Of a stretch of DNA of 64,000 bases, positions 43,093 to 52,300 are shown one piece after another. The position numbers and the translations under genes were made by a program. The notes beneath the pieces are model-generated. The model was not told the DNA's origin. It did not search any database and worked only from the letters and a program-made list of their open reading frames with translations. The stretch's first letter is position 1; every line of letters starts with the position of its first letter. The stretch is from Actinomycetota bacterium (GTDB lineage: Bacteria > Actinomycetota > Geothermincolia > Geothermincolales > RBG-13-55-18), in NCBI GenBank assembly GCA_014360655.1, contig JACIXC010000005.1, forward strand, positions 1-64,000, in the 5' to 3' direction.

Positions 43093-43776
43093 TCATCTTT
43101 CGTGAGGGGTGAGCCTGCCGTCCGCCATCCCGAAGGCGCGGTCGGCGACCTTCACGATGTCCTCGTCGTGGGTGACGATGATGACGCACTTGCCGTCCTC
43201 CCGCGCCAGCTTGACCAGGATGTCCACCACCACGCGACCCGTGGCGCTGTCCAGGTTGCCCGTGGGCTCGTCGGCCAGGATGATGTCGGGGTCGTTGGCC
43301 ATGGCCCGGGCGATGGCCACCCGCTGCTTCTCTCCCCCGCTCATCCGGTTGGCATTGGCCCGCTGCAGCCTCCCGTCTATGCCCATGCGGGAGAGCAGCT
43401 CCTCCGCCCTGCCGCGCTGCCGCGACGCGGGTACCGCCAGCAGGTCCATGGGCAGCATGACGTTCTCCAGCGCCGTCAGGGCCGAGATGAGGTTGAAGAA
43501 CTGGAAGACGAAACCCACCCTTTCCCGGCGATAACGGATGAGGTCCGCCGTCGGGGAGGCGATATCCTCGCCGAAGGCCCATATCTCGCCCCCGTCGGGG
43601 CTCTCCAGGGAACCGACGAGGTAGAGCAGGGTGGTCTTGCCGGACCCGGAGGGCCCCACGATCACCGTCACCTCGCCCTTCCGCGCCTCGAAGCTCACGC
43701 CGTCCACGGCGACGACATCCCCCGCCTTGGCCCGGAAGGTCTTGCTCAACTCCTTAACCCGCAGCGTGTCCTGCAC
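43093..43776 (-). CDS. ABC transporter ATP-binding protein (LolD/MacB type)
   Basis: 227 residues. Walker A GPSGSGKTTLLYLVG, Q-loop F-Q-F-F-N-L-I-S, signature MSGGEKQRVAIARAMA, Walker B DIILADEPTGNLDS and H-loop T-H-D-E are all intact. The GTG at 43776 has GGGAGGTGACC upstream. It pairs with the FtsX-like permease 25 bp upstream, as in MacB/LolCDE mechanotransmission systems. It is the last gene of a four-gene operon with two lipoproteins. Confidence 0.93.
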   Translation of the reverse strand: MQDTLRVKELSKTFRAKAGDVVAVDGVSFEARKGEVTVIVGPSGSGKTTLLYLVGSLESPDGGEIWAFGEDIASPTADLIRYRRERVGFVFQFFNLISALTALENVMLPMDLLAVPASRQRGRAEELLSRMGIDGRLQRANANRMSGGEKQRVAIARAMANDPDIILADEPTGNLDSATGRVVVDILVKLAREDGKCVIIVTHDEDIVKVADRAFGMADGRLTPHER

Positions 43777-43801
43777 GGGCAGGTCACCTCCCGCTTCTTT
43801 C

Positions 43802-45313
43802 CTATTCCATGCTGAGGACCCGCGCCGGTCTCAGCCTCGTTATCCATATCACCGGCACCGCCATCCCCAGCAGGCTGATGCCGGTCAGGATGAGGATGCC
43901 GTAGACGAGCAAATCCGCCTGGTATATCACGTTCAGGTCGACGGTCTCCTCCTTCTTCGTGACGGGCGTGTAGAGGCCGCCTTCCTTGTACAGCTTGCGG
44001 TCCGAGAGGTAATCGCCGGTGTACGCCTTTTTCTCCACCACCTCGACGCTCTTCTCCGTGCTTTCGGAGAGCAGCCAGTTCCCGAGGCCCTCGCTTATGA
44101 GGATGGCGGCGCCGGTGGCGAGGATGACCGACACCAGGCAGATGCAGATGACCTCCACCGCGTACTGGCCCACCACCTGGAGGTCCGTGGCCCCTATGGC
44201 CTTGAGCACCCCCAGCTCCCTGGTCCTGCCCCCGATGATGATGGCCATGGCCAGAAGGATGATGAGGGCGCAGGCCCCCAGGGCGCCCGCCAGGCCTATG
44301 GTCGAGGTATTCCCCACCTTCTGCAGGGGCTCGGATATCTTGCGGTAATCCGCGTCGTCCGTCACGAACTCGTACCTGTTCCCCTGCGCGATCTCCCGCG
44401 CGAAGGCCTCCTGCAGGGCGGCGGTGCTCTCCACGCTGTCGAAGTAATAGGAACCCAGCTCAACGTAGCCCGGCATGCCGCTCAGCTCCTGCACGATGGG
44501 GAGGGGGGCGAAGAGCTTGTTGCCGGCGGGGTTGTAGTCCAGGATGCTCTCCCTGCGGCGCTCCGCTTGCTGCGTCTCGTATATGCCGATGATCTCGAGC
44601 TCCATGGTGTTCTCGCCCCTGCCGCCGCCGACGACCACGGCCTCTATCCTGTCGCCCACGGAGAGCCCGTTTTCCTCGGCCATGTTCTTCTCCACCAGCA
44701 CCACGGGGTTCTTCTGCAGGTAATCCCGGTAGGTATAGAAGGAGCCCTCGATCAGCTCCTTGTTCCCGTTGAGGAAATCGGAGGCGGAGGCGCCGTTGGT
44801 GTTTCCCTCGAACACGAAGAGGTTGCCCAGGGTCTGCCTGTTCAGTCCCTCTATCCCCCGCCTCGCCAGCTCCTGGTCCGTCGCGTATTTCGCCAGCGGG
44901 GCCAGCTCCGAGTTCACCACGCCCCGGATGATGATGCCGGCGTTGATGATCTTGTCGTAGGTGAGTATGTGTTCCTGCCGGGCAAAGGAGTCCGCCAGCT
45001 CCTCGGGCAGGTGAAACCTGGCCCTGTACTCTATCTCCTCCTGCTCGTCCCTGCTGCGCGCCTCGCGGTTCCTCTGCGCCTCCCCCTTGTTCAGCTCCTT
45101 CTCGAAGACCTCGAGTATGTAGTCCGAACCGACCCGCAGTTCGCCGTAGTTGCCGACGCTCCTCTTGATGCTCGCGACCTGGTCGTCCGCCGCCAGCTTC
45201 ACCACCAGCATGGAAAGGGAAAACGTCAGGCAGACGAAGAGCAGCAGGACCACGATGAGGTTGCCCAGGGGGTGGCGCCGGAAACTCTTGAAGCCCCTCT
45301 TTATCGCGCGCAT
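43802..45313 (-). CDS. FtsX/MacB-type ABC transporter permease
   Basis: 503 residues. One helix near the N-terminus (NLIVVLLLFVCLTFSLSMLVV), then a large extracytoplasmic domain (residues about 50-335), three helices at the C-terminus (around LAGALGACALIILLAMAI, EVICICLVSVILATGAA and LVYGILILTGISLLGMAV), and the terminal T-R-L-R-P-A-R-V-L-S-M-E. This is the four-helix MacB layout; it also has an N-terminal amphipathic helix. The insert between helix three and four (K-K-A-Y-T-G-D-Y-L-S-D-R) is longer than usual. The transport or regulated process is unknown. Confidence 0.85.
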   Translation of the reverse strand: MRAIKRGFKSFRRHPLGNLIVVLLLFVCLTFSLSMLVVKLAADDQVASIKRSVGNYGELRVGSDYILEVFEKELNKGEAQRNREARSRDEQEEIEYRARFHLPEELADSFARQEHILTYDKIINAGIIIRGVVNSELAPLAKYATDQELARRGIEGLNRQTLGNLFVFEGNTNGASASDFLNGNKELIEGSFYTYRDYLQKNPVVLVEKNMAEENGLSVGDRIEAVVVGGGRGENTMELEIIGIYETQQAERRRESILDYNPAGNKLFAPLPIVQELSGMPGYVELGSYYFDSVESTAALQEAFAREIAQGNRYEFVTDDADYRKISEPLQKVGNTSTIGLAGALGACALIILLAMAIIIGGRTRELGVLKAIGATDLQVVGQYAVEVICICLVSVILATGAAILISEGLGNWLLSESTEKSVEVVEKKAYTGDYLSDRKLYKEGGLYTPVTKKEETVDLNVIYQADLLVYGILILTGISLLGMAVPVIWITRLRPARVLSME

Positions 45314-45337
45314 GGACGTTGTTCCCTTTCCCGCGGA

Positions 45338-46117
45338 TCAGGCCTTGAAGCCGGCCAGGCTTATCTTCACCTCTTCGCCGCTGTCGCTTCCCCTCGTCTT
45401 ATGGATGACGAGGCGGGTGTCGTCCCCGCCCGGGTTGAAGCCCTCGTTCTTCGCCGTGCTCAGCGGGTTGAGGTCGAAGAAGAGAAAGACGCCCTCCAGC
45501 TTTTCCCCCACCTTCAGCTTGTAGAGCACCGGGCTCAGGTCCGCGTAGTCGAGGAGGGCGGCGGAGATGACATGGTCGTCCACGTACCTGCCGAAAGCAC
45601 CCGTGTCGCCGTAGTAGGAGCGGTAGTCCTCCGCGTCTATGGCGGGGCTCTCCAGGCGGAAGGAGTACTGGGAGAGGTCGACCAGCCCGTCGCCGACGTT
45701 CTCCAGGGCCAGCTCCACCTCGAGGTAGTCCCCCGCCACCTCCCGCTGGTTGGAGGCGATGACCTTCCTGTTGGAGTCGTTCCTGGTGACGTCCACCACC
45801 GTGATGCGCGCGCCCGCGAGGACCTCCGAGGGACCGGGCCGGGAGGTATCCGGTTTTGCGGATCCCCCGCTCACGTCCTCCCCTTCGCCCGCGGCGGTTT
45901 CGCCTTGGCCGGAACCCAGGTCGCCCAGGTTCAATCCCCTCAGGTCCTCCTCCGTCATCCCCGGGGGCAGTATCACGCCTTCCTCCTTTTCCTCCCGGGC
46001 ATCCACGCCGCCGCCCCCACAGGAGACGAGAACCACGGGGGAGATGAGCAACAGCGCCAGGAGCGCGGGCAACATCGCCCATCCGCCGATCTGGTGAAGT
46101 TTGTCATATTTTTCCAT
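45338..46117 (-). CDS. DUF4352-like lipoprotein of the ABC operon
   Basis: 259 residues. Signal and lipobox: LALLLISPVVLVSCGGGG. A low-complexity acidic linker follows, then a domain starting GARITVVDVTRNDSNRKVI with G-D-Y-L-E-V-E-L-A-L-E-N-V-G-D-G, typical of DUF4352 (immunoglobulin-like). It starts at ATG 46117 with GGGAAAG upstream and ends 24 bp before the permease. It probably acts as the extracytoplasmic partner of the ABC system. Confidence 0.75.
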   Translation of the reverse strand: MEKYDKLHQIGGWAMLPALLALLLISPVVLVSCGGGGVDAREEKEEGVILPPGMTEEDLRGLNLGDLGSGQGETAAGEGEDVSGGSAKPDTSRPGPSEVLAGARITVVDVTRNDSNRKVIASNQREVAGDYLEVELALENVGDGLVDLSQYSFRLESPAIDAEDYRSYYGDTGAFGRYVDDHVISAALLDYADLSPVLYKLKVGEKLEGVFLFFDLNPLSTAKNEGFNPGGDDTRLVIHKTRGSDSGEEVKISLAGFKA

Positions 46118-46234
46118 TACGACTTTCCCTTTCCTCGAGTTATGCGATGGCCAAAGAATGTCGCTGCCGCGTCGCTTACTGCAAAGGACCCTTCCCGCCG
46201 TCCCGGCGCGCAAGTTCGCCCTTTGAGCGGGAGG

Positions 46235-46810
46235 CTAAAAATCCCTTTCCATCCTGTATTCTTTCGCCTTTCCCGTTACCTCGCCTATCTCCGCCTTCAG
46301 GGCCTCTATGCGCGCACGTCCCTCCTCGAACTCATCCCCCGTCAAGTACGACCGTATCTTCTTCTCGTCCAGGGTGGAGAGCACGTCGAGGACCTTGCCG
46401 AACCACCCCTCGATGAAATCCATCAGCTCGTCCGTCTTGCGAGCGACGTCGATCATCATCGCCGCGTATTCCTTCTCTTCCTCGACGCCGCCCAGCGAGT
46501 TCACTTCCCGGTACGCGAGCTCCATGTCGTAGGCCAGCGACCGCACGTTCTGCAGCGCGGTGTTATACCGCTCTATGGGTCCCCCGGGGCTGGCCACCGC
46601 CTCGGGGCTGGGTCCCTGCAGGATGGCGAAGAAGTCCTGCAGCGCCTTGCTCAGATCATCCGCCTCGGCCGACATCCTGTAGGCATAGCTGTCTCCCCTG
46701 TTGATATACTGGAGGGCCCTGTCCTCGCCGCTCAACCCGCATCCCGCAAGCGCGAGCGCCAGGGAAAGCACCAACGCGACGACAAAAAAGAACCCCCTTG
46801 TCCTTTTCAC
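46235..46810 (-). CDS. Lipoprotein of the ABC operon, function unknown
   Basis: 191 residues from the GTG at 46810, chosen because GGGAGG lies eight bases upstream. Lipobox: LSLALALAGCGLSGED. The rest is helical with charged heptads (EADDLSKALQDFFAILQ; EGRARIEALKAEIGEVTGKA), suggesting a coiled-coil bundle. No family is recognised. It is the first gene of the ABC operon. Confidence 0.65.
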   Translation of the reverse strand: MKRTRGFFFVVALVLSLALALAGCGLSGEDRALQYINRGDSYAYRMSAEADDLSKALQDFFAILQGPSPEAVASPGGPIERYNTALQNVRSLAYDMELAYREVNSLGGVEEEKEYAAMMIDVARKTDELMDFIEGWFGKVLDVLSTLDEKKIRSYLTGDEFEEGRARIEALKAEIGEVTGKAKEYRMERDF

Positions 46811-47192
46811 CCCGCACACCTCCCGTCCGATGCCATCTCCTTCCCACGTGCGCCCATGCGGGCGGCGCATGTGCGCCCCCTACGAGTACTTCCCTTTCAT
46901 CATCGGGACAGGGCCTTGCGGGCTTGAACACCCATCCTGCCTCGCACCGGCCGAAGGCACTTGCCGAGAGGACATTCCTGACCCTTCGACCTCTACCATG
47001 CACGCCCCGACGCATATCGCCGGTCTATCCGGCAACCTTGCACCCCCTTGCCCGGGAAGCGCCCGTGCGGGACCGCATACCCAAGAATCCTCGCGGAAAG
47101 GCGGCAACGCGACCTGCCCAGGACGCGAAGGGCCGTTCCGCGCGCCGCTGCGAGAAAAGCGGGCGCTACTTCTCGAAGAGGCGGCGCGTGTT
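46811..47192. other. Intergenic region, nothing recognised
   Basis: About 380 bp between the lipoprotein gene and the TadG-like gene. Overlapping frames on both strands have no ribosome binding site or family features. No repeat or terminator stands out. Confidence 0.5.
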
Positions 47193-47687
47193 TCAGGGGG
47201 GATCCGGGTCCAGGTAGCAGCGGGCGGTGGCGGTGACCTCGCATCCGCCCGGCTTCAGGATGAGGTGGTCGACCCTGCGGACGGCCCGCACGGTCACCCA
47301 GAGGTACCTGCCATCGCCGCCGAAGTCGCATGCCGCCACGCGGCAGCCGTTGCGTGAGGCGTAATCCTGCGCCGCGCGCCGCGGGTCCGTGCCCACCCCG
47401 AAGAGCGGCGTGAGCTCGAGTCCCGCGGCCTTGGCGGCGGCGTCGGCTGCCGTCTGGGCCTGCGAGCGCGCGGCGTAGAGCACGGTGGCGTCGTGCAGCA
47501 CCACCCCGAAGAAGAGCATCACCGGGATGAGCGCCGCGGCCACCAGGGTGGAAGCCGCCCTCTCATCCCCGAGAAAGCCGGCCCGCAACGGCCTTAGCGG
47601 GCGTGTGAGCCGCGTGCCGCCCGGTTTCAACGTCCTGCCCGCACCTCCCTCTGCGAACACACATGTCATGTCTTCAGGGAAAATCAT
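47193..47687 (-). CDS. TadE/TadG-like pilus-type protein
   Basis: 164 residues as listed, start uncertain. A single helix begins after D-E-R-A-A-S-T-L-V (ALIPVMLFFGVVLHDATVLY), followed by ARSQAQTAADAAAKAAGLEL, the A-x-x-A-A-D-A-A-A-x-A-G pattern of TadE/TadG-like and Flp minor pilins. The C-terminal part has four cysteines (N-G-C-R-V-A-A-C-D-F, G-G-C-E-V, A-R-C). The rest of a tad locus is not in the window. Confidence 0.65.
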   Translation of the reverse strand: MIFPEDMTCVFAEGGAGRTLKPGGTRLTRPLRPLRAGFLGDERAASTLVAAALIPVMLFFGVVLHDATVLYAARSQAQTAADAAAKAAGLELTPLFGVGTDPRRAAQDYASRNGCRVAACDFGGDGRYLWVTVRAVRRVDHLILKPGGCEVTATARCYLDPDPP

Positions 47688-47934
47688 GCCTTCAGGATAA
47701 TGGTCTTGACGGAGGAGTTAGCCCTGCCGGCGTCCTTCCTTCCGCTCCCAGACCGTTGCGGATGTGGCTCCACGTACGCGTCGCTCACTGGCCAGTCCTC
47801 GGCACGGTGCCTCATGAACAGGATGGCCCGGTCAGCCCTAGATCGTTCGCCGCCATGGGGTCCCAGGGGCATGCCCCCGGGGCATTGTCGTATCCGTCAC
47901 CCGCCCGGTGCCGTGACGAGGACCCCCCTTTTCC

Positions 47935-48447
47935 TCAGTTGCCCTCGCGGTCGTTCTCGATGCGCATCTCCGCCCTGCCCCGCACGGTAACCTCGGGGAA
48001 GAACCTGGCGAGGGCGGGGATGGCCAGGGGCACGTCGTACTCCACCTCCACCCTTATCCACTCGCCCCGGCGTCGCGGACCGCTCTCCACCGCCACCCGC
48101 AGCCTGTCCTGGTCCATGCCCGCGGCGGCCCTCGCCGCGGCGCCTTCTATCAACGCGACATTCGCGGTCTCCACCCCCTTGCGGGCGCCTTCCCGCGCGG
48201 CCGCGGTAACCGCGATCTGCGCGCGCATGACCATGACCGCCTGCGCCAGCAAGAGGAATATGAGCAGCAGGAAGGGGAGGACCATGGCGAACTCCGCCGT
48301 GGCCTGAGCCCTCTCCTCCCCTACCACTCCCAGGGGGCAGGGGCCGGCGCCCAGGCACTCCACCACGGGGATCGACCCTGTAGCGCCCCGGGCCTTGCTC
48401 CCGCGCCTCCACGCAATGGATGAAGAAGATCCGCCTTCCTTCGGCAT
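47935..48447 (-). CDS. TadE-like pseudopilin
   Basis: 170 residues as listed; the real start is probably closer to G-E-E-R-A-Q-A-T-A-E-F. That stretch is the TadE pattern (G-x-A-x-V-E-F), followed by AMVLPFLLLIFLLLAQAVMV, one membrane helix, and A-A-R-E-G-A-R. The C-terminal half is beta-rich. It lies on the same strand as the TadG-like gene, about 250 bp away. Without the pilus machinery nearby the function is unclear. Confidence 0.7.
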   Translation of the reverse strand: MPKEGGSSSSIAWRRGSKARGATGSIPVVECLGAGPCPLGVVGEERAQATAEFAMVLPFLLLIFLLLAQAVMVMRAQIAVTAAAREGARKGVETANVALIEGAAARAAAGMDQDRLRVAVESGPRRRGEWIRVEVEYDVPLAIPALARFFPEVTVRGRAEMRIENDREGN

Positions 48448-48701
48448 CTCCCGCCGCCTTCCATCGATCTTCCCGCCGACACGACCGTACGTGCGCGCAG
48501 ACCCGCCCTGCGCTGGAGACCTGCGCCATGGAGAGCCGCGCCCCGTGACCCGGGAACGGCGATGAGCTGACTTTTTTCGCTTCTTCCGCCTTCATTTCCC
48601 GGTTTCCCCGCGCGCGGTCAAAGGGGCGTCCCTGGATGCCATGCTCTGCCGTTGCATGAAGGGAAGGCGGGACCCACGTGGGCGCGCGGACAGCAGACGG
48701 G

Positions 48702-48905
48702 TCAGTCGACCGTCTTGAAACTCTCCTCCCGCTTCTCCCCCTTGATGCCCAGCTTCTTCAGGATCTCGGGCGGGATCTCCGGGGTTATGTAGCCGACGAT
48801 ATCGTTGTAGTGCTGGATGAGGAAGCGGTCTCCCCTCCGCAACCCGATGACCATGTCCGCGGCCTTGGACCTCAATTCCGTGGTGCTGATTATCTTGACC
48901 GCCAT
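48702..48905 (-). CDS. Phd/YefM-like antitoxin (orphan)
   Basis: 67 residues: MAVKIISTTELRSKAADMVI, then G-D-R-F-L-I-Q-H-Y-N-D-I-V-G-Y-I-T-P. The start (I-S-T-T-E-L-R) and the R-x-x-L-x-x-G-x-x-x-x-I-x-x-x-N-x-x-x-A-x-L pattern match Phd antitoxins. ATG 48905 has GGAGGAGG directly before it. No toxin gene follows in either direction, so it may be a solitary regulator. Confidence 0.6.
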   Translation of the reverse strand: MAVKIISTTELRSKAADMVIGLRRGDRFLIQHYNDIVGYITPEIPPEILKKLGIKGEKREESFKTVD

Positions 48906-49387
48906 ACCTCCTCCTTTAAATATCGTAATGTTATACATGTTATACTAAATGGTTATCACGCCGCAGTCAAGCCCCACGTGCCCCCTGCGGCAAGGATTTA
49001 AGGATCTACTCCCGGAGACTCGGCTGAAGATGCATGGTTTGTTCGTCTCTGACCAGGAAAAGACCTATTAGTCGGGGTGCAGTATACTCGGACATCAAAC
49101 CCCCAACGGGTCGCCAGCACCTTGCGAAGAAGAGCCGGATTTGAACACGGCAATGTGAGCCTGGAAACCCGACATCGGGATGTTCCCGGTTTTCACCCTT
49201 CCTTGCCACAGGATATCCTCCCTCCCCGGTCGGGCTTTTATCAAGACCGGGGGGACATGGAAGACCAGGGGGAGAAACGGAGGAGATCCACAGGAGGTTC
49301 GCCACCGAACCGCTGCGGGCCTCAAGTGCGGGCCCCGCTTGTGCGCCTCGCGTGCAGCCCTTGAGCTCGGGGCGCCCGCGGGAAGGG
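48906..49387. other. Intergenic region, possible gene debris
   Basis: 482 bp between the antitoxin gene and the end of the large exported protein. A minus-strand frame contains S-G-F-Q-A-H-I-A-V-F-K-S-G-S-S-S-Q before a stop but no start or family features. The CCGGTCGGGCTTT...AAGACCGGGG stretch near 49219-49246 may be a hairpin. No gene is supported. Confidence 0.4.
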
Positions 49388-52300
49388 CTAAGGGACAGTC
49401 GCTTCCGCCCCGGAGGGGCGGGACCGCCGGGGGATGACGCGAAGGGACGCCAGGTTGGAGAGGGGGGAGAGGTTCCCGGCCTCGTCACGCGCCTGCAGGG
49501 TGAAATAATAGGTCCTTTCCCCGTCTCCGAACGAAAAGAGCGGCCCCTCGACCACCATCTCCTCGCGGGTACCCGCCTGCGCGGGCATGGGCTTTCCCAC
49601 GAGGAGCGGGATGCCTTCGTTCCAGTTATTCCCATCGAGGGGGCGGTCCAGGTAACGTATCTCGTAGCACATGGCCGTCCCCGTATAACCGTCATCCCCA
49701 GCCGCCGTCCAGGTAAGCCTCACCCCTATGCCTCCCGCGACCCCGGGCACCGGCACCGCCGCCAGGTCCGCCACCCCGGCGGGTCCCCGGGCGTCCGTCT
49801 CCAGGCAACCCGTGTTCCAGGCATCGTGCCCGCATGCCGGCCAATCCGCGGGAGCGCCTGCCTCCGCCGGCGTTCTCCAGGCGAGCAGCCATCCCTCTCG
49901 GGTACCCGCGACCACCTCGCGCTTCCCGTCGCCGTCCAGGTCTCCCACCGCAGGCGAGGAGACGACGTGGCCACCCGTGAACTTCGGCCACCCGGACGCC
50001 TCGCCCCCCGCCACCTCCAGGGCATGCAGGCAAAGGAATTGCCCGCCGGCCAGTATCTCCTGCGCGCCGTCCCCGTCGATGTCGGCGACGGCTGGAGAGA
50101 TGCCGCACAGCCCGCCCGGCACCCGCAGGGGAGAGGAGGGGAGCATCTCGCCGTCCACAGCCCTCCAGGCGGTGAGCTGTCCGCCGGGCTCCGCCTGGTC
50201 GGCGGGGAGGAGTGAGTCGAGGCACTCCCGCAGCCCCCTGGTGGGCGAGACGTAACACACCTTGTCCCCGTCCAGCCGGGCGAAGCAACCTCCACCGGTC
50301 GCGCCCATGGCCGGGAGGTCCCGCGACTGCGCCGCCGCGCCTGCAGAGTCGCAATGCAGGCTCAAGGGAAGCCCCTGCGCATCATTTCCATGGAAGGACG
50401 TTCCATCCCGGGAGAGGAGGACCGCGGGACCCGCCGTCGCGGAGACGCCTATCTCCATCCTGCCGTCGCCGTCCACGTCGGCGATGGCCAGCGATCCCGT
50501 TTCCCCCGCAGCCCCTCCAGCCGCCGCGGGCATCGTCATGGCCGGTCGCGAGGGCCATCCCGCGACATACGCGTTGCCGGGAACCTCCCCCGCCGCCGCC
50601 TGGGCGCCCGGCTCCAGCCCGTGCGCGGTTCCTTCGCCATGCAGGGCGTAAACCCTTCCCGTGCCGGGGCGGAAGAGGTCCCCCGCCTTGCCCTGCAGCA
50701 GGGGCGCGATGAGGGGCAGCTGTGAGAATATGGCGAAGGTTTGCGGCGACACGGCGGCGCCGGCACCGTTCCCCCCGGCGTAGAACTCTCCCGACCCGCA
50801 GATCACCTCGAGGTCCCCGTCGCCGTCCAGGTCAGCGACCGCCGGCGCGGTGAGGATGCCCGTCCCGTCCTCCCTGGAATAAATTTCCTGATCACGCAGG
50901 CGCACGTTGTGGGTGAGGGGATCGAGGCCCGCCGTCTCCCCGGGATCCGCCAGCTTCACCGGCCATCCCCGCAGGGGCGTGCCGTCCACGCGCCAGGCAT
51001 AGACATGCCCGTCTCGGCAGGTGGCAATAATTTCCAGAAAACCGTCCCCCGAAGCGTCCAGGTTGGCCAGCGCCGGGCCTCCCGCGAAGCCCCTGTCCAG
51101 GCGGTTACGGCGGTCCAGGCGGTGCACGGCGTCGGGAACCAGCCGGGAGGCCCGCCACTCGGGAGGAAGCGCTCCCTCCGTCTCCCAGTCCGCCCGCTCG
51201 GGGATGGAGTAAAGCGGGTTGGAGCGTACCGGGAAGCCCGGCAGGAGGTTCCCCTCGTTGTCCCATGCGTAAACCCTGCCCGAAGCGTCCCCGGCCACCA
51301 CCTCCAGTTTTCCATCGTGGTCCAGATCGCCCACGGCGGGCGCTCCGGATACCGCCGCGAAGGCCTCTCCGGGGAGCGAGCCGGAAGAGAAGGCTGCGGA
51401 TGCGAGGTGCAGCGGCAGGGGGGTGGTGCGCACCGGCCACCCCGCGAGCTCCGAAAGATCCCGCCGCAGGGCATGCACCGCGCCGTCCCCCGTGGCCACG
51501 ACGATCTCGTCGGCGCCGTCCCCGTCCAGGTCCGCCAGGCGCGGCGCGGCGGTGACGCCTCCCGCCATCATGAGCGGCGTCCCGGCCAGGGAATCCTCGT
51601 CGTGGAAGATATATAGTGTCTTGCGGTCCTCGCCCCAGTTGCCGAGGTTATCCCGCACTCTCACCCTCACCGTGAAGGCGCGGCGGTCACGGCCCTTGCG
51701 GTCCTCTTCCCGCGCCGCCTTCTCCTCCACGGCCCTGTAGACATCGCCCAGGTCAAGTGTGGCCAGGACGCCCTGCGTGGGTTCGCTGCACGGGCCCACC
51801 GTGGCCACCGACACCCACTCTTCGCAGGAAGGGGTCCATCCCGGTCCCCACTCCACGGTGAACTGGTAACTGTCGGCGCGCACCGCGGCTACCCTTCCGC
51901 TGACCTCCAAGGATACTTCCCCGGGACTGCGCAGCTCGCACCAGCGCGGCGAGGTGATCTCCGCCTCGGGGGGGATCATCCCCGCGACCACCGCCTGCAC
52001 CGCGCGCAGGGCGTTGACCCTCCCGTACCCGGAACAGGGATCCCATCCCGGGGTGGTGGGAAAGCGCTGCGAGGGTCCGGCGATGACGTCGAGGGCGCCC
52101 AAGTTCACTTCCCGGGAAACCCCGGAGAAATCGATGTCGTCGGCGGTCATGGCCAGGATCTGCCTCACCTCGTTGGAGGAGAGGGGGCGCTCCAGCCCGG
52201 GGTAGTCCCACATCAGCCCGCACCTCACCCGGTCCTTAGCCGCGGAGATGACCAGGGCGGCGATCCCCGCCAGCCTGGCTGCCGCCTCCGCGGAATCCGT

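Noticed and set aside
43631-46927. A 1098-residue plus-strand frame.
   Set aside because: It runs opposite an intact ABC transporter operon with canonical motifs. GC-rich antisense frames stay open by codon bias, and there is no start signal.
48906-49387. A toxin partner for the Phd-like antitoxin.
   Set aside because: The frames have no start signal, no toxin motifs and several stops. Only debris is visible.
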